DNA of 23,577 bases from contig PBJL01000022.1 of assembly GCA_002721105.1 (NCBI GenBank), positions 76,565-100,141 on the forward strand. Direction: 5' to 3'. The position numbers and the translations under genes are program-made. Positions within the stretch are counted from its first letter, which is position 1, and the number at the start of each line of letters is the position of its first letter. The DNA comes from Acidiferrobacteraceae bacterium (GTDB taxonomy: Bacteria; Pseudomonadota; Gammaproteobacteria; Arenicellales; UBA868). Shown piece after piece: positions 8,428 to 18,458 of the stretch. Under the pieces are notes generated by a model, which was not told where the DNA came from, searched no databases, and saw only the letters and a list, made by a program, of their open reading frames with translations.

Positions 8428-10806
8428 TTATCCGGGCCTTAAATCAGCGCCCATTTTTTTTAGCGTAGTGACGATTCGATTGAAAATCGCCTCCACCTCC
8501 TTGTCTGTAAGATTGCGCGAAGATGACTGGAACGTCAAGCTAAATGATAGTGATTTGTGTGTTTTTTTCACTCCCTCCCCAACATAGACATCGAAAAGAC
8601 TGATCGAGGTCATCAAATCGCCTGCGGTTTTACGGATGGCTTGCTCCAACTCCCCAGCGGGATGCTCTTGTTTAACGAGAATAGATAGATCTCTAGTTAC
8701 TGACGGAAATCTTGAAATAGAACGATAAGATGGCACATTTCGCGTGCTCAATGAATTAAGATTAATCTCAAACAAGTGTATGCGATCCTCAATTTCTAAA
8801 TATTTTTGAATATTGGGGCTTAACGTTCCAACAAAACCGATCAATTTATCATTAAAGCGAATTTCAGCACTCTGACCTGGATGTAAACTAGGGATCGAGG
8901 TCGGTTGAAAATTATATATTAGATTTCTGCCATCCAATGCCAATAATCCTTCAACAATTCCCTTCACATCAAAAAAATCAATGTGAGAAGTTTTTTCATC
9001 CCATCTTTGTCGTTCTGAGGCCCCAGTAACAACCCCACCAATCCTTTTCTCTTCTTTAAATTTATTCTTTTCGAAAAGGAAGACATGTCCAGTCTCATAT
9101 AATCTAATTCGCCGAAATTGACGTCTGTAATTATTTCCTAAGGCTTCGAGAAGACCCGGCCATAACGACTGTCTCATAACGTCCATATTTGAGGCTATGG
9201 GGTTTTTCAGTTCAACAATGTGTTTTGTGAAACCAAGGCGCCTTTGTAATTTGGAATTAACAAAACTATAGGTAATTACTTCATTGAAATCACGATTAAT
9301 AAGATAGTCTGTTAACGTGTCTTGAGAGAGAGTTTTCTCGCTACTCTTCTTCGGACTTGCCACTATTCTAGGTGAGCGACTCTGCAGGTTATCAAAACCA
9401 TGCACTCGTGCGATTTCCTCTATCAAATCATGCTCCGCTACCAGATCAAATCTATATTGGGGAGGGGTTACCTTCCAACCTTTAGAATTCTTAACTGGCG
9501 GCATATTAAGCCCGTTCAATGTTCTATTAACAATTTTGCTCGGTACACTAGTGCCAAGAATTCTGTCTAAGCGATTTCTCGTCAAGAAAATTTGTTTTTT
9601 CTTTGGAATGTATGAGGCATTTTTCTTTTCCGTAATCGGGCCAGGTTTTCCACCACATATTTCAATCAATAAATTTGAGGCGCGGTTCAATGCTCTTCGC
9701 TGTTGTTCAGGATCTACCCCACGCTCAAATCTATATGACGCATCGGTTTGCAGTCCATACTCACTTGTTCCTCTGCGTATTACATGTGGAGTGAAATATG
9801 CTGCCTCTAGAAAAATTGTCTCTGTCTTTGTAGTCACTCCAGATTTTTGCCCACCCATAATTCCTGCAAGTCCAATCGGACGGGTTTTATTTGCAATCAC
9901 TAGCGTTTGAGGCCGTAAAACTAATTTGGTTCCGTCGAGTAACGTTAATTGCTCTCTGGGACGCGGGTAGCGAACTATTATGTCTTCAGCTACTAACCTA
10001 AAATCAAAGGCATGGAGTGGTTGGCCTAATTCCAACATTACAAAGTTAGTCACATCCACAATTGGGTTTATTGTTCGTAACCCACTCCGTCGGAGAAATT
10101 CTTTCATCCAATCTGGTGTGCGTCTCCGAGGGTCAATATTCTCGATTACTCGACCTAAATATCGTGGGCATTGCTCATTAGCAACAACTTCAATATTTAC
10201 CTGTTTCGAACTTGATGCATGTAAGCGACTACGAGGAACTTCTATCATGGGCGCGCTACAAATAACAGCCACTTCACGAGCTATTCCCAGAATACTTAAA
10301 CAGTCCCCTCTATCAGGAGTAAGATCAATATCTAGAATTGTGTCGTCAATATCGAGATGACAATTTATACTAACTCCCAACTCGGCACTATCATCTAATC
10401 TTAGAATGCCATCAACCCCGTCATCTAGCGCAATTTCATCCCCGCCACACAACATCCCATCTGAAATAGTCTCGTAAATGGTTTGTTTCCTGATTCTATT
10501 TCCATTCGAAATTACTGCCCCAGGGAGCGCAACCGCCACCTTCATTCCCTTTTGAATATTTTTCGCGCCAGATATTATACTGATTGGTTTTTTTCGCCCC
10601 ACATTAACCATGCAAATGGTCAACGATGATTTGAGCGGATGTATCCAATAATCAACTATCTCGCCCACAATAATCCTGGCATCTAGCTGCAGTAACTGCT
10701 CAATGGAGCTTACTTCCAACCCTGCTGACGTGAGATTCTCCCCGAGCCTATCGGGGTTAACATCCAGATTAACCCATTGTTTTAGCCATTGATAAGAAAC
10801 CAACAT
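8428..10806 (-). CDS. pheT: Phenylalanine-tRNA ligase beta subunit
   Basis: Large subunit of the alpha2-beta2 enzyme that charges tRNA-Phe. It carries the tRNA-recognition and editing parts. The 792 residues match the usual length. An EMAP/OB-type tRNA-binding domain lies at about 39-150 (IIVGEIVDYWIHPLKSSLTI). The B3/B4 editing region includes NFVMLELGQPLHAFD. B5 follows at about 400-475, then the catalytic-like core (GFDNLQSRSPR onward), and a C-terminal anticodon-binding FDX-ACB domain at about 698-792 (FPSVTRDLSILVK). It begins at ATG 10806, seven bases after pheS. Confidence 0.97.
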   Translation of the reverse strand: MLVSYQWLKQWVNLDVNPDRLGENLTSAGLEVSSIEQLLQLDARIIVGEIVDYWIHPLKSSLTICMVNVGRKKPISIISGAKNIQKGMKVAVALPGAVISNGNRIRKQTIYETISDGMLCGGDEIALDDGVDGILRLDDSAELGVSINCHLDIDDTILDIDLTPDRGDCLSILGIAREVAVICSAPMIEVPRSRLHASSSKQVNIEVVANEQCPRYLGRVIENIDPRRRTPDWMKEFLRRSGLRTINPIVDVTNFVMLELGQPLHAFDFRLVAEDIIVRYPRPREQLTLLDGTKLVLRPQTLVIANKTRPIGLAGIMGGQKSGVTTKTETIFLEAAYFTPHVIRRGTSEYGLQTDASYRFERGVDPEQQRRALNRASNLLIEICGGKPGPITEKKNASYIPKKKQIFLTRNRLDRILGTSVPSKIVNRTLNGLNMPPVKNSKGWKVTPPQYRFDLVAEHDLIEEIARVHGFDNLQSRSPRIVASPKKSSEKTLSQDTLTDYLINRDFNEVITYSFVNSKLQRRLGFTKHIVELKNPIASNMDVMRQSLWPGLLEALGNNYRRQFRRIRLYETGHVFLFEKNKFKEEKRIGGVVTGASERQRWDEKTSHIDFFDVKGIVEGLLALDGRNLIYNFQPTSIPSLHPGQSAEIRFNDKLIGFVGTLSPNIQKYLEIEDRIHLFEINLNSLSTRNVPSYRSISRFPSVTRDLSILVKQEHPAGELEQAIRKTAGDLMTSISLFDVYVGEGVKKTHKSLSFSLTFQSSSRNLTDKEVEAIFNRIVTTLKKMGADLRPG

Positions 10807-10813
10807 ATATTCG

Positions 10814-11848
10814 CTACCGAAATTGATTCAGAAAACTAAGTTCGTTTTCAAAGAAAAGTCGAAGATCATCGACTCCATATCTAAGCATCGTTAATCGCTC
10901 AATACCGACCCCGAACGCATAACCGGTGTACTTATCATTATCAATACCAACTTTATCAAAAACTGTTGGGTGAACCATTCCGCATCCTAGTATTTCTAAC
11001 CAACCAGTTTTTTGGCAAACTCGGCATCCTTTGCTACTACAAAATACGCATCCGATGTCGACTTCAGCAGATGGTTCAGTGAATGGAAAATATGACGGAC
11101 GAAATCTAACAGGGAGATCTTCCTCAAAATACTCTCGGACAAAAAAGATTAATGCTCCCTTAAGATCCGCAAAAGATATGTCCTTGTCGACAACTAAACC
11201 TTCAACTTGATGAAACATTGGAGTGTGAGTTAGGTCTGAGTCACATCGAAATACTCGACCAGGCGCAATCACGGTAATAGGTGGTTGTCGTGTAGCTAAA
11301 TAACGAATTTGTACTGGGGAAGTATGAGTTCTAAGAACTCCTTTTGGCTTAACATAAAAGGTGTCATGCATTGCTCTCGCGGGATGATTTTCCGGAATAT
11401 TTAAAGCCTCAAAGTTATGGTAGTCGTCCTCGATTTCTGGCCCTTCTGCAACATCAAAACCTAGTCGCTCAAAAATATCAGTAATTCGGCGAATAGTGCG
11501 ACTCACTGGGTGGGCACAACCTGTGCCTATATTGCGTCCTCTAAGAGAAATATCTAACCAACCGGTAGCGAGAGCTGCATTTTGTTGAAGGGTATCAAAC
11601 TCAGCTACGCGCCCAATAAGCCTTTGAACAACAGTTTCTTTGCCTGTATTAACTGCCTGCCCAAACAAACGGCGATCTTCGTTCGACAAAGTGCCAATTT
11701 TTTTTAGTTGATCTGTAATTGATCCTTTCTTACCGAGAAAACGAATCCTTATTGTTTCTAGATCACTAGATGTCTTAGCATTATCTATCTGGGATAACGC
11801 TTCGGTTACAAGATTTTGTATTTGTCTAACAGAGCAATCTCTATTCAC
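10814..11848 (-). CDS. pheS: Phenylalanine-tRNA ligase alpha subunit
   Basis: Catalytic subunit of phenylalanyl-tRNA synthetase. The 344-residue protein has an N-terminal coiled coil (about 1-100) and a class II core: motif 1 region GFDVAEGPEIEDDYHNFEAL, motif 2 (RVFRCDSDLTHTPMFHQVEG), and motif 3 GVGIERLTMLRYG near the end. The start is GTG 11848, since an in-frame TAG lies three codons upstream and no ATG fits. The GAGGAG ribosome binding site lies 13 bases before the GTG, a little far, next to a possible hairpin described separately. Confidence 0.96.
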   Translation of the reverse strand: MNRDCSVRQIQNLVTEALSQIDNAKTSSDLETIRIRFLGKKGSITDQLKKIGTLSNEDRRLFGQAVNTGKETVVQRLIGRVAEFDTLQQNAALATGWLDISLRGRNIGTGCAHPVSRTIRRITDIFERLGFDVAEGPEIEDDYHNFEALNIPENHPARAMHDTFYVKPKGVLRTHTSPVQIRYLATRQPPITVIAPGRVFRCDSDLTHTPMFHQVEGLVVDKDISFADLKGALIFFVREYFEEDLPVRFRPSYFPFTEPSAEVDIGCVFCSSKGCRVCQKTGWLEILGCGMVHPTVFDKVGIDNDKYTGYAFGVGIERLTMLRYGVDDLRLFFENELSFLNQFR

Positions 11849-11861
11849 TTTTTTCTAACTA

Positions 11862-11914
11862 CTCCTCGAGAAAAGCTGTGTTTGACCGGCTTTTCTGCCG
11901 ATGGGGAGGTCAAA
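11862..11914 (-). promoter_or_regulatory. Two alternative hairpins in the rplT-pheS leader
   Basis: Structure A pairs TTTGACC with GGTCAAA (11881-11887 and 11908-11914), with an inner GGC/GCC. Structure B pairs AGAAAAGC with GCTTTTCT, an 8-bp stem on 11869-11876 and 11889-11896. The two share bases and cannot form together. B ends one base before the GAGGAG ribosome binding site of pheS (11862-11867). pheST is attenuated in E. coli through a leader peptide; no such peptide is seen here. A regulatory role is inference. Confidence 0.35.
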
Positions 11915-11923
11915 AAAAATTTC

Positions 11924-12283
11924 TCAGTTTGCCAATGCAGCCTTTGCTTTTTCCGCGACCGCGGCGAATCCTTTCTCATCGTTAATAGCCATGTCTGCCA
12001 GAATTTTCCTGTCTAATTCTATTGATGCTAAATTTAGACCGTTAATCAATCGACTATAACTCAAACCATTTTGGCGGGCCGCAGCGTTAATTCTCACAAC
12101 CCACAGGGATCGAAATTGTCTTTTGCGTTGCCGTCTATCTCTATATGCATACTGCCCAGCTTTCATAACAGCCTGCTTGGCAACTCGATATACATTTTTG
12201 CGAGCTCCACGGTATCCTTTTGCTTTAGATAAGACCTTTTTATGTCGCGCGCTTGCGGTTACACCTCTTTTTACTCGGGGCAT
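11924..12283 (-). CDS. rplT: 50S ribosomal protein L20
   Basis: Early-binding 23S rRNA protein of the large subunit; in E. coli it also represses the rpmI-rplT mRNA. The 119-residue product has the normal length and the conserved basic N-terminus [18 protein letters not shown], then [39 protein letters not shown] and [10 protein letters not shown]. It starts at ATG 12283, 17 bases after rpmI, consistent with translational coupling to it. Confidence 0.98.
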   Translation of the reverse strand: MPRVKRGVTASARHKKVLSKAKGYRGARKNVYRVAKQAVMKAGQYAYRDRRQRKRQFRSLWVVRINAAARQNGLSYSRLINGLNLASIELDRKILADMAINDEKGFAAVAEKAKAALAN

Positions 12284-12300
12284 GTCTGAAACCTTTTTTA

Positions 12301-12498
12301 CTAGCTATAAGGCAACATCTGGCGCAACGATTTCTCATCGCCAGATGCAACCACTACTTGGGAACGAAGATGACGTTTTCTCTTAGTCGATTTCTTGGTA
12401 AGGATGTGGTTTAGGAATCCTTGGGAACGCTTAAATTTACCTGTACCAGTTCGTTTGAATCGCTTAGCTGCGCCTCTATTTGTTTTTATTTTTGGCAT
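12301..12498 (-). CDS. rpmI: 50S ribosomal protein L35
   Basis: Small basic large-subunit protein of 65 residues, the usual size. It shows the diagnostic [20 protein letters not shown] start, a [11 protein letters not shown] middle, [10 protein letters not shown], and a short C-terminus. It lies between infC (34-base gap) and rplT (17-base gap). In related species infC, rpmI and rplT are co-transcribed and L20 controls rpmI translation. Confidence 0.97.
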   Translation of the reverse strand: MPKIKTNRGAAKRFKRTGTGKFKRSQGFLNHILTKKSTKRKRHLRSQVVVASGDEKSLRQMLPYS

Positions 12499-12532
12499 AT
12501 TATCTTGTACCTAATCATGCTCTATTACTTGC

Positions 12533-13072
12533 TTATGTTGTTGGTCTGTTCTTAGTTTTTGTGCTCGGGGCTAAAACCATCACCATTTGCCTTCCTTCTA
12601 TTTTAGGCGATTGCTCCACTATACTAACGTTTTTTAGATCAGCCTCTATACGTTGCAACATCTCCATACCGAGTTCTGGATGGGCCAATTCTCGCCCACG
12701 AAAGCGGAGTGTGATTTTTGCTTTATTTCCATCGGCAAGAAAATTCACTAACTTTCTAAGTTTAACATCATAATCACCAACATCAGTACCGGGTCTAAAT
12801 TTTACTTCCTTAACGATTATTTGTTTTTGTTTCTTTTTTCCTTCCTGCTTCTTTTTACTTGAAGCATAAAGAAATTTCCCATAATCCATTACTCGGCATA
12901 CTGGTGGATCAGAATTCGGTGATATCTCAACGAGATCGAGCTCGCTATCTACCGCGATTTGGAGCGCTTCCTCAATTGGGACTACACCCAATTGATCGCT
13001 ATTCTCGTTGATTAATCGTACTGTCTGAGCTTCTATTTCGTCATTTATACGTTGTTGTTTAGCTAATACTAT
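12533..13072 (-). CDS. infC: Translation initiation factor IF-3, rare ATA start
   Basis: Binds the 30S subunit, blocks premature 50S joining and proofreads the start codon. The longest canonical-start reading begins at TTG 12991 and would remove conserved N-terminal residues. Reading the frame upstream gives [20 protein letters not shown], a typical IF-3 N-terminus, back to ATA at 13070-13072. GGAGGG lies eight bases before that ATA. This yields 179 residues, close to E. coli IF-3 (180). No other plausible start lies between the ribosome binding site and the conserved RINDEI. The ATA overlaps the thrS TAG by two bases. A non-standard start on infC is the known basis of IF-3 autoregulation (AUU in E. 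coli). The C-terminal domain ([20 protein letters not shown] onward) is intact. Confidence 0.93.
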   Translation of the reverse strand: MVLAKQQRINDEIEAQTVRLINENSDQLGVVPIEEALQIAVDSELDLVEISPNSDPPVCRVMDYGKFLYASSKKKQEGKKKQKQIIVKEVKFRPGTDVGDYDVKLRKLVNFLADGNKAKITLRFRGRELAHPELGMEMLQRIEADLKNVSIVEQSPKIEGRQMVMVLAPSTKTKNRPTT

Positions 13073-15000
13073 GTCTCTGTCCCTCCGAATTGGTTACTAA
13101 ATGGGTCAATTTCTGCACACACCGTGCTAGTAAACTCACTAACTGGGATGGTGCCAAGGTCATCGCCTTCTCTAGTTCTAACTGAAACGGACTCATTGTG
13201 CCGCTCTCTATCCCCTACGACTAACATATATGGGACTCGTCTCAATGTGTGATGGCGAATTTTATAGCCGATCTTCTCATTTCTCAAGTCAGTTTCCGTT
13301 CTCACACCATGCTTTTTAAGTATTTTTTCAATTGATTGGGCATAGTTGGCCTGTTTCTCAGTAATATTAATAATTATGACCTGTGTGGGCGCTAACCACG
13401 TCGGCAATTTACCCTCAGTGTCTTCTATGAGCATTCCTATAAAACGCTCAAGAGATCCAAGAATAGCCCGGTGGATCATCACAGGAATTCTTTTGCTGCC
13501 ATCCTCAGAGACATACTCCGCTCCTAGTAATTGAGGCATAGAAAAGTCAACTTGGATTGTCCCACACTGCCATGCTCTTCCTATTGAATCACGCAATACA
13601 AATTCGTGCTTAGGCCCATAAAAAGCGCCTTCGCCCTCTTGTACTGTATATGCTATATTCTTTTTGGACAAGGCCTCTCCAAGAGCTTTCTCTGCTATAT
13701 CCCACAGCTCATCATCACCTACCCGTTCCTTGGGTCGTGTGGATAAAGCGACTTCAATGTTGTCAAATCCAAAATCACGATAAATATTGAAAGTTAAATC
13801 AATCAGTTTTGCTATTTCTGTTTGTAGCTGAGCATCTGTACAAAAAATATGCGCATCATCCTGGGTAAATCTCCGCGCTCTTAGTAACCCATGCAACGTA
13901 CCCGAAGGTTCATTGCGGTGCACTAAACCGAATTCAGCTATACGAATCGGTAACTCACGGTAACTTTTTAATCCCTGATTAAAAATTTGTACATGACCAG
14001 GGCAATTCATCGGTTTTATAGCATAATCCCGATTATCAATATTTGTAGTAAACATATGTTGACGAAATTTGTCCCAATGCCCCGACTTTTCCCATAGTGA
14101 ACGATCCATCAATTGTGGAGTTTGCACCTCTTGATAACCATATTCAATTAACTTACCTCTGATATAGCTTTGAATCGCGGTGTATAGTGTCCATCCATTT
14201 GGATGCCAAAATACCATACCGGGCGCGTCTTCTTGGAAATGAAAAAGATCAAGCTGCTTGCCTAATTTTCGGTGATCTCTTTTTTCCGCTTCCTCGATTT
14301 GATGTAGGTATTCATTCAGTTCTTTTTTTGACGGCCATGCAGTCCCATAAATACGCTGAAGCATCTCATTATTTGAATCTCCGCGCCAGTATGCTCCCGA
14401 CACTTTTAACAATTTGAAAGCACCCAGATACCCGGTATTTGGTACGTGCGGTCCTCGACATAAATCGACAAATTCCCCTTGACTATACAGGGAGATAGGT
14501 TCACTTTCTGAAACATCGTTGATAATTTCAGCTTTATATTTTTCACCTAGATTCTTAAAATAACTAATCGCCTCTTCACGCTCCTTAACCACACGCTTAA
14601 CTTTTTGCTTAACTTTAACTAATTCCAACATTTTTGCTTCGATTTCAACAAGATTGTCTTGTGTGAAACCGGGGGGATATACGAAATCATAATAAAAACC
14701 ATTTTCTATAACTGGCCCTATAGTTACTTGTGCCGTTGGGAATAAAATTTTCACCGCCTGAGCTAATAAATGAGCGGTTGAATGCCTTAACACATCAAGT
14801 CCCTCCGGATCTTTTGCCGTTATGATTCGAAGTGTGCAATCAGTGGTCAGTAAATAGGAAATGTCAACTAACTTTCCATCTACCTCTCCAGCTAAAGCGG
14901 CTCGCGCCAAACTATTGCTAATTTGCTCCGCGACCTGCATTACAGTCACTGATTCCTCAAAATTACATATTGAGCCATCGGTAAGTCTAATTTTAAGCAT
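13069..15000 (-). CDS. thrS: Threonine-tRNA ligase
   Basis: Charges tRNA-Thr in the cytoplasm. The 643-residue protein has a TGS domain (about 1-62), the second N-terminal editing domain with HxxxH at H73/H77 (HSTAHLLAQ), and a class II core. Zinc-site residue Cys333 is in MNCPGH, and motif 2 is in [20 protein letters not shown]. The C-terminal anticodon-binding domain begins near [10 protein letters not shown]. It starts at ATG 15000, 67 bases after tRNA-Val. Its stop overlaps the proposed infC start. A small hairpin (CCCAA-TTAT-TTGGG at 15025-15038) lies just before the gene and could be a leader element, which I cannot confirm. Confidence 0.97.
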   Translation of the reverse strand: MLKIRLTDGSICNFEESVTVMQVAEQISNSLARAALAGEVDGKLVDISYLLTTDCTLRIITAKDPEGLDVLRHSTAHLLAQAVKILFPTAQVTIGPVIENGFYYDFVYPPGFTQDNLVEIEAKMLELVKVKQKVKRVVKEREEAISYFKNLGEKYKAEIINDVSESEPISLYSQGEFVDLCRGPHVPNTGYLGAFKLLKVSGAYWRGDSNNEMLQRIYGTAWPSKKELNEYLHQIEEAEKRDHRKLGKQLDLFHFQEDAPGMVFWHPNGWTLYTAIQSYIRGKLIEYGYQEVQTPQLMDRSLWEKSGHWDKFRQHMFTTNIDNRDYAIKPMNCPGHVQIFNQGLKSYRELPIRIAEFGLVHRNEPSGTLHGLLRARRFTQDDAHIFCTDAQLQTEIAKLIDLTFNIYRDFGFDNIEVALSTRPKERVGDDELWDIAEKALGEALSKKNIAYTVQEGEGAFYGPKHEFVLRDSIGRAWQCGTIQVDFSMPQLLGAEYVSEDGSKRIPVMIHRAILGSLERFIGMLIEDTEGKLPTWLAPTQVIIINITEKQANYAQSIEKILKKHGVRTETDLRNEKIGYKIRHHTLRRVPYMLVVGDRERHNESVSVRTREGDDLGTIPVSEFTSTVCAEIDPFSNQFGGTET

Positions 15001-15067
15001 GACTTTGATTATTATCTTTTGAAACCCAATTATTTGGGGAACAGCACTATTTTCTGATATTAAAAAG

Positions 15068-15142
15068 TGGTAGGCGCGAGTGGGATCGAACCACCGACCA
15101 CTTGCGTGTCGAGCAAGTGCTCTACCGCTGAGCTACGCGCCT
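15068..15142 (-). tRNA. tRNA-Val (anticodon GAC)
   Basis: A cloverleaf is visible. The acceptor stem is AGGCGCG/CGCGCCT, the D-stem GCTC/GAGC, the anticodon stem CTTGC/GCAAG with loop TCGACAC (anticodon GAC), and the T-arm GGTGG-TTCGATC-CCACT. The discriminator is A, with encoded CCA. It lies directly upstream of thrS on the same strand. A short T-run (CTTTTTAA) right after CCA may give partial termination. A TAGAAT hexamer at 15163-15168 is a possible -10, but no clear -35 is seen. Confidence 0.96.
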
Positions 15143-15344
15143 AATATTCTAACCACGTTGGTATTCTACACAAACTTCGGCTGATGTAGGCGGGATTTAT
15201 ACTCACTACTGGCTAAGATAGAAAGATAGCTAAAAACAGAGATACAATAGCAAGGGATAAATCGCATAAACCTTAGTTAACTGATGGTGGCAGCCTCTGG
15301 TGTCTTGCACCATTGATAGCTAAACAATTAAAAGAATTTATTCC

Positions 15345-15941
15345 ATGGCAAAATTATATTTTTATTATTCAGCAATGAATGCTGGGAAAACAACTACCTT
15401 ACTCCAATCAAGTCATAACTACGAAGAGCGGGGAATGTCGACTCTATTACTGAAACCCAAAACCGATGATAGAGAAGCAACCACGAAAATTATTTCCCGA
15501 ATTGGTCTGACGGCTGATGCTACGATATTTCTACATTCAGAGAACTTGTATAGTTTAGTTAATGATATTTCAAAAAAACATAAAATAAGTTGTGTTTTAG
15601 TCGATGAAGGTCAATTCTTAACCAAAGAGCAAGTTAACCAGCTGAGCGATGTCGTTGACTTTACGGGAATTCCAGTGCTCGTCTATGGTATTCGTACAGA
15701 TTTTCAAGGAAATCTTTTTGAAGGAAGCCATCAGTTGCTTGCGATAGCTGACGAACTTAGAGAAATAAAAACAATTTGTCACTGTGGGCGGAAAGCAACC
15801 ATGGTGATTCGACTAGGTAGTGACAACAAACCGATGGAAACCGGGGTTCAAATTCAGGTTGGTGGCAATGAAACTTACATATCTTTATGCAGAAAACATT
15901 GGAAAAAGACTCTAACTTACGGCATATACAAAGAGCTTTAA
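15345..15941 (+). CDS. tdk: Thymidine kinase (type II)
   Basis: Phosphorylates thymidine to dTMP in the salvage pathway. The 198-residue protein has the P-loop SAMNAGKTT at about 9-17, the catalytic glutamate E88 in VDEGQF, the lasso-type segment [15 protein letters not shown], and a zinc site formed by C145/C147 (CHCGRK) and C182/H185 (CRKHW). All match type II (E. coli-like) thymidine kinase. It starts at ATG 15345 with only a weak ribosome binding site (TAAAAGAA). It stands alone, convergent with uvrB. Confidence 0.95.
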   Translation: MAKLYFYYSAMNAGKTTTLLQSSHNYEERGMSTLLLKPKTDDREATTKIISRIGLTADATIFLHSENLYSLVNDISKKHKISCVLVDEGQFLTKEQVNQLSDVVDFTGIPVLVYGIRTDFQGNLFEGSHQLLAIADELREIKTICHCGRKATMVIRLGSDNKPMETGVQIQVGGNETYISLCRKHWKKTLTYGIYKEL

Positions 15942-16012
15942 GTTTAACCCCTTTCAGAACCGCTCAAATATAATACTGTCATTCACTTTCTTTCTTTGCT
16001 AATTGACTCATG

Positions 16013-16072
16013 ACGCCTTCGTTGCGTGCTTAGATAGCGCATCATTAGCGGTGACGGGCCTTCGTTACCCGT
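16013..16072. repeat. Pair of similar small hairpins between tdk and uvrB
   Basis: TGACG-CCTTCGTT-GCGTG and TGACGGG-CCTTCGTT-ACCCGTG are two related units about 41 bases apart. Each forms a short stem (ACGC/GCGT at 16013-16027; ACGGG/CCCGT at 16054-16072) around the same CTTCGTT core. They lie in the 260-base gap where two convergent genes end. No T-run follows, so they are not classic terminators. Confidence 0.4.
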
Positions 16073-16201
16073 GATATTCTGATAAACTGCGACTTGTTTT
16101 GCTGCGGGTTGCCGGTATTTATCATTTGTTGGTTTGTACAGTTTCAACGCAATAATCTAATTTTTTAGTTCACACTTTTTAGTTAAAAAACATAAAGACA
16201 T

Positions 16202-18229
16202 TCAAACAAAAACCCTTTTTTTTAGGATGGCTATCTCATCTCTAAGTGTCGCTGCTTTTTCAAATTCCATGTCATCAGCATGTTTATACATCTTTTTTTC
16301 AAGATCAGCTAATTTTTTTGACAAATCCTTGGGTGATCGCAATAGATCTATTCCTATCTCATCGCCAAGCATTTTATTTAACCTCTTACCTCTTTTTCCG
16401 CCTTTTTTTGAAGTACCGCGGTCGATACCATCAATGATCTCATTGATCTCTTTTTGAATTGTTTGAGGTGATATACCGTTCTTACGATTCCAATCTTTCT
16501 GCTTTCCCCGACGCCTTTCGGTCTCATCGATCGCTTGTTGCATCGATTTAGTGATTTTATCTCCATATAATATGGCTTTTCCATTGATATTACGTGCCGC
16601 TCTCCCGATAGTTTGAATTAAAGAACGAGCTGATCGAAGGAATCCTTCTTTATCCGCATCTAGAATCGCTACTAATGAAACCTCTGGCAAGTCTAATCCT
16701 TCCCTAAGCAAATTTATTCCTATCAAAACATCGAATGCTCCTAACCTGAGATCTCTAAGTATTTCTACTCTCTCAACAGTGTCGATATCCGAGTGTAAAT
16801 AACGCACTCGGATTTGATGTTCAGAAAGATAGTCGGTTAAATCTTCTGACATCCGCTTTGTCAGAGTTGTCACCAAAATACGCTCATCCACTTTGGTGCG
16901 TAATAAGATTTCTGTCATTAAATTATCAACCTGGGTTTGCGCGGGTCTTACTTCGATTATTGGGTCGACTAGACCTGTAGGTCGCACCACTTGGTCAACG
17001 ACTTGAATACTTTTTTCTATTTCATAGTTACCAGGTGTTGCCGATACGAAAATAACGTTTCCCAGTAACCCTTCAAATTCATCAAACCGCAATGGACGGT
17101 TATCTAATGCAGATGGTAAACGAAAACCATATTCAACTAATTTTTCTTTTCGAGATCTATCCCCACGATACATCGCTCCCAACTGAGGCACTGTGACATG
17201 ACTTTCATCAATGATGATCAGTGACCTTTCCGGTAAATAGTCAATTAAAGTAGGAGGTGGCTCCCCTGCAGTGCGACCTGATAAAAATCTAGAGTAATTT
17301 TCAATACCGCTACAAAATCCTAATTGTTGGATCATTTCAATATCTAAATTAGTACGTTGTTCCAACCGTTGTGCTTCTACCAGCCTATTTGATTCCTGAA
17401 GTTGAGCCAAACGCTGATCTAGCTCCTCCTGAATCAAAGAAATTGCACGTACAAGAACTTCCCTAGGAGTTACATAATGAGTTTTTGGATAAATCGTATA
17501 CCGATTTAGATCAAAAGCCACTACCCCGGTCAATGGGTCAAATTTTAACAGCCGTTCTATCTTTTCATCAAACAGATCTATCCTAACTGCAAATTGATCA
17601 GATTCTGCCGGAAAAATATCAATTACATCGCCACGTACGCGAAAAGTGCCACGCCGAAGTTCTGTGTCATTACGTGTATATTGAAGTTCAGCAAGTCTAC
17701 GCAGGATAACGCGCTGATTTATTGCGCTCCCTTTGCGTAGATGCATCACCATCCCATGGTATGACTCCGGGTCACCTAAGCCATATATCGCGGACACTGT
17801 TGCTACAATTATTGTATCTTTTCGCTCCAACAAAGCTTTTGTCGCTGATAATCGCATTTGATCAATATGATCGTTAATGCTGGCATCTTTTTCTATATAT
17901 GTATCGGTAGTAGGAACATAAGCTTCGGGTTGATAGTAATCATAGTAAGATACAAAATATTCAACAGCATTTTGTGGAAAAAAATCTCTCATTTCCGCAT
18001 AAAGCTGAGCAGCGAGCGTCTTGTTTGGAGCTAAAATTAAGGTAGTTCTCGCTGTCTTTTGAATGACATGAGCCATAGTAAATGTTTTCCCTGAACCAGT
18101 GACTCCAAGAAGTGTCTGATACGATCGATCCGGGCTAGTTCCATCACATAATGCCAATATAGCTTCTGGCTGATCTCCCGCTGGTTCAAAACTGCTTACC
18201 AAGTTAAACTTTAGCATGCTTTTAGTCAC
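16202..18229 (-). CDS. uvrB: Excinuclease ABC subunit B
   Basis: DNA-damage verifying helicase of nucleotide excision repair, acting with UvrA and UvrC. The 675-residue protein has Walker A GVTGSGKT at about 42-49, the beta-hairpin region [16 protein letters not shown], a Walker-B-type IIIDESHV, helicase motifs [20 protein letters not shown] and QTIGRAARN, and a C-terminal UVR domain ([14 protein letters not shown]) that contacts UvrC. The longest start is GTG 18229; ATG 18217, giving [20 protein letters not shown], aligns better with the E. coli N-terminus and is my preferred alternative. No clear LexA box was found upstream. Confidence 0.97.
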   Translation of the reverse strand: MTKSMLKFNLVSSFEPAGDQPEAILALCDGTSPDRSYQTLLGVTGSGKTFTMAHVIQKTARTTLILAPNKTLAAQLYAEMRDFFPQNAVEYFVSYYDYYQPEAYVPTTDTYIEKDASINDHIDQMRLSATKALLERKDTIIVATVSAIYGLGDPESYHGMVMHLRKGSAINQRVILRRLAELQYTRNDTELRRGTFRVRGDVIDIFPAESDQFAVRIDLFDEKIERLLKFDPLTGVVAFDLNRYTIYPKTHYVTPREVLVRAISLIQEELDQRLAQLQESNRLVEAQRLEQRTNLDIEMIQQLGFCSGIENYSRFLSGRTAGEPPPTLIDYLPERSLIIIDESHVTVPQLGAMYRGDRSRKEKLVEYGFRLPSALDNRPLRFDEFEGLLGNVIFVSATPGNYEIEKSIQVVDQVVRPTGLVDPIIEVRPAQTQVDNLMTEILLRTKVDERILVTTLTKRMSEDLTDYLSEHQIRVRYLHSDIDTVERVEILRDLRLGAFDVLIGINLLREGLDLPEVSLVAILDADKEGFLRSARSLIQTIGRAARNINGKAILYGDKITKSMQQAIDETERRRGKQKDWNRKNGISPQTIQKEINEIIDGIDRGTSKKGGKRGKRLNKMLGDEIGIDLLRSPKDLSKKLADLEKKMYKHADDMEFEKAATLRDEIAILKKRVFV

Positions 18230-18458
18230 GTGAAGAGATTATATAAATTTGAGGCTCATGGAACTCTCATTTTACATGTTAGTAAATTAATTTTTCTACC
18301 TTCGAGTTTGATTACAGTGCTTTTACTAGCGAAAATTTTCTTTAAATCAGCATCCTGCGTTACATCAAATTTCCGCCTATACTCTCTGTGGCTAGCATAC
18401 TCACATCCGTTCATCATACTCTCAGGAAAACAAGTTAGAATGGAATCTAGGTGAAAAT

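Noticed and set aside
9536..10360. Two 120-residue plus-strand frames inside pheT
   Set aside because: Both are antisense to well-conserved pheT coding sequence.
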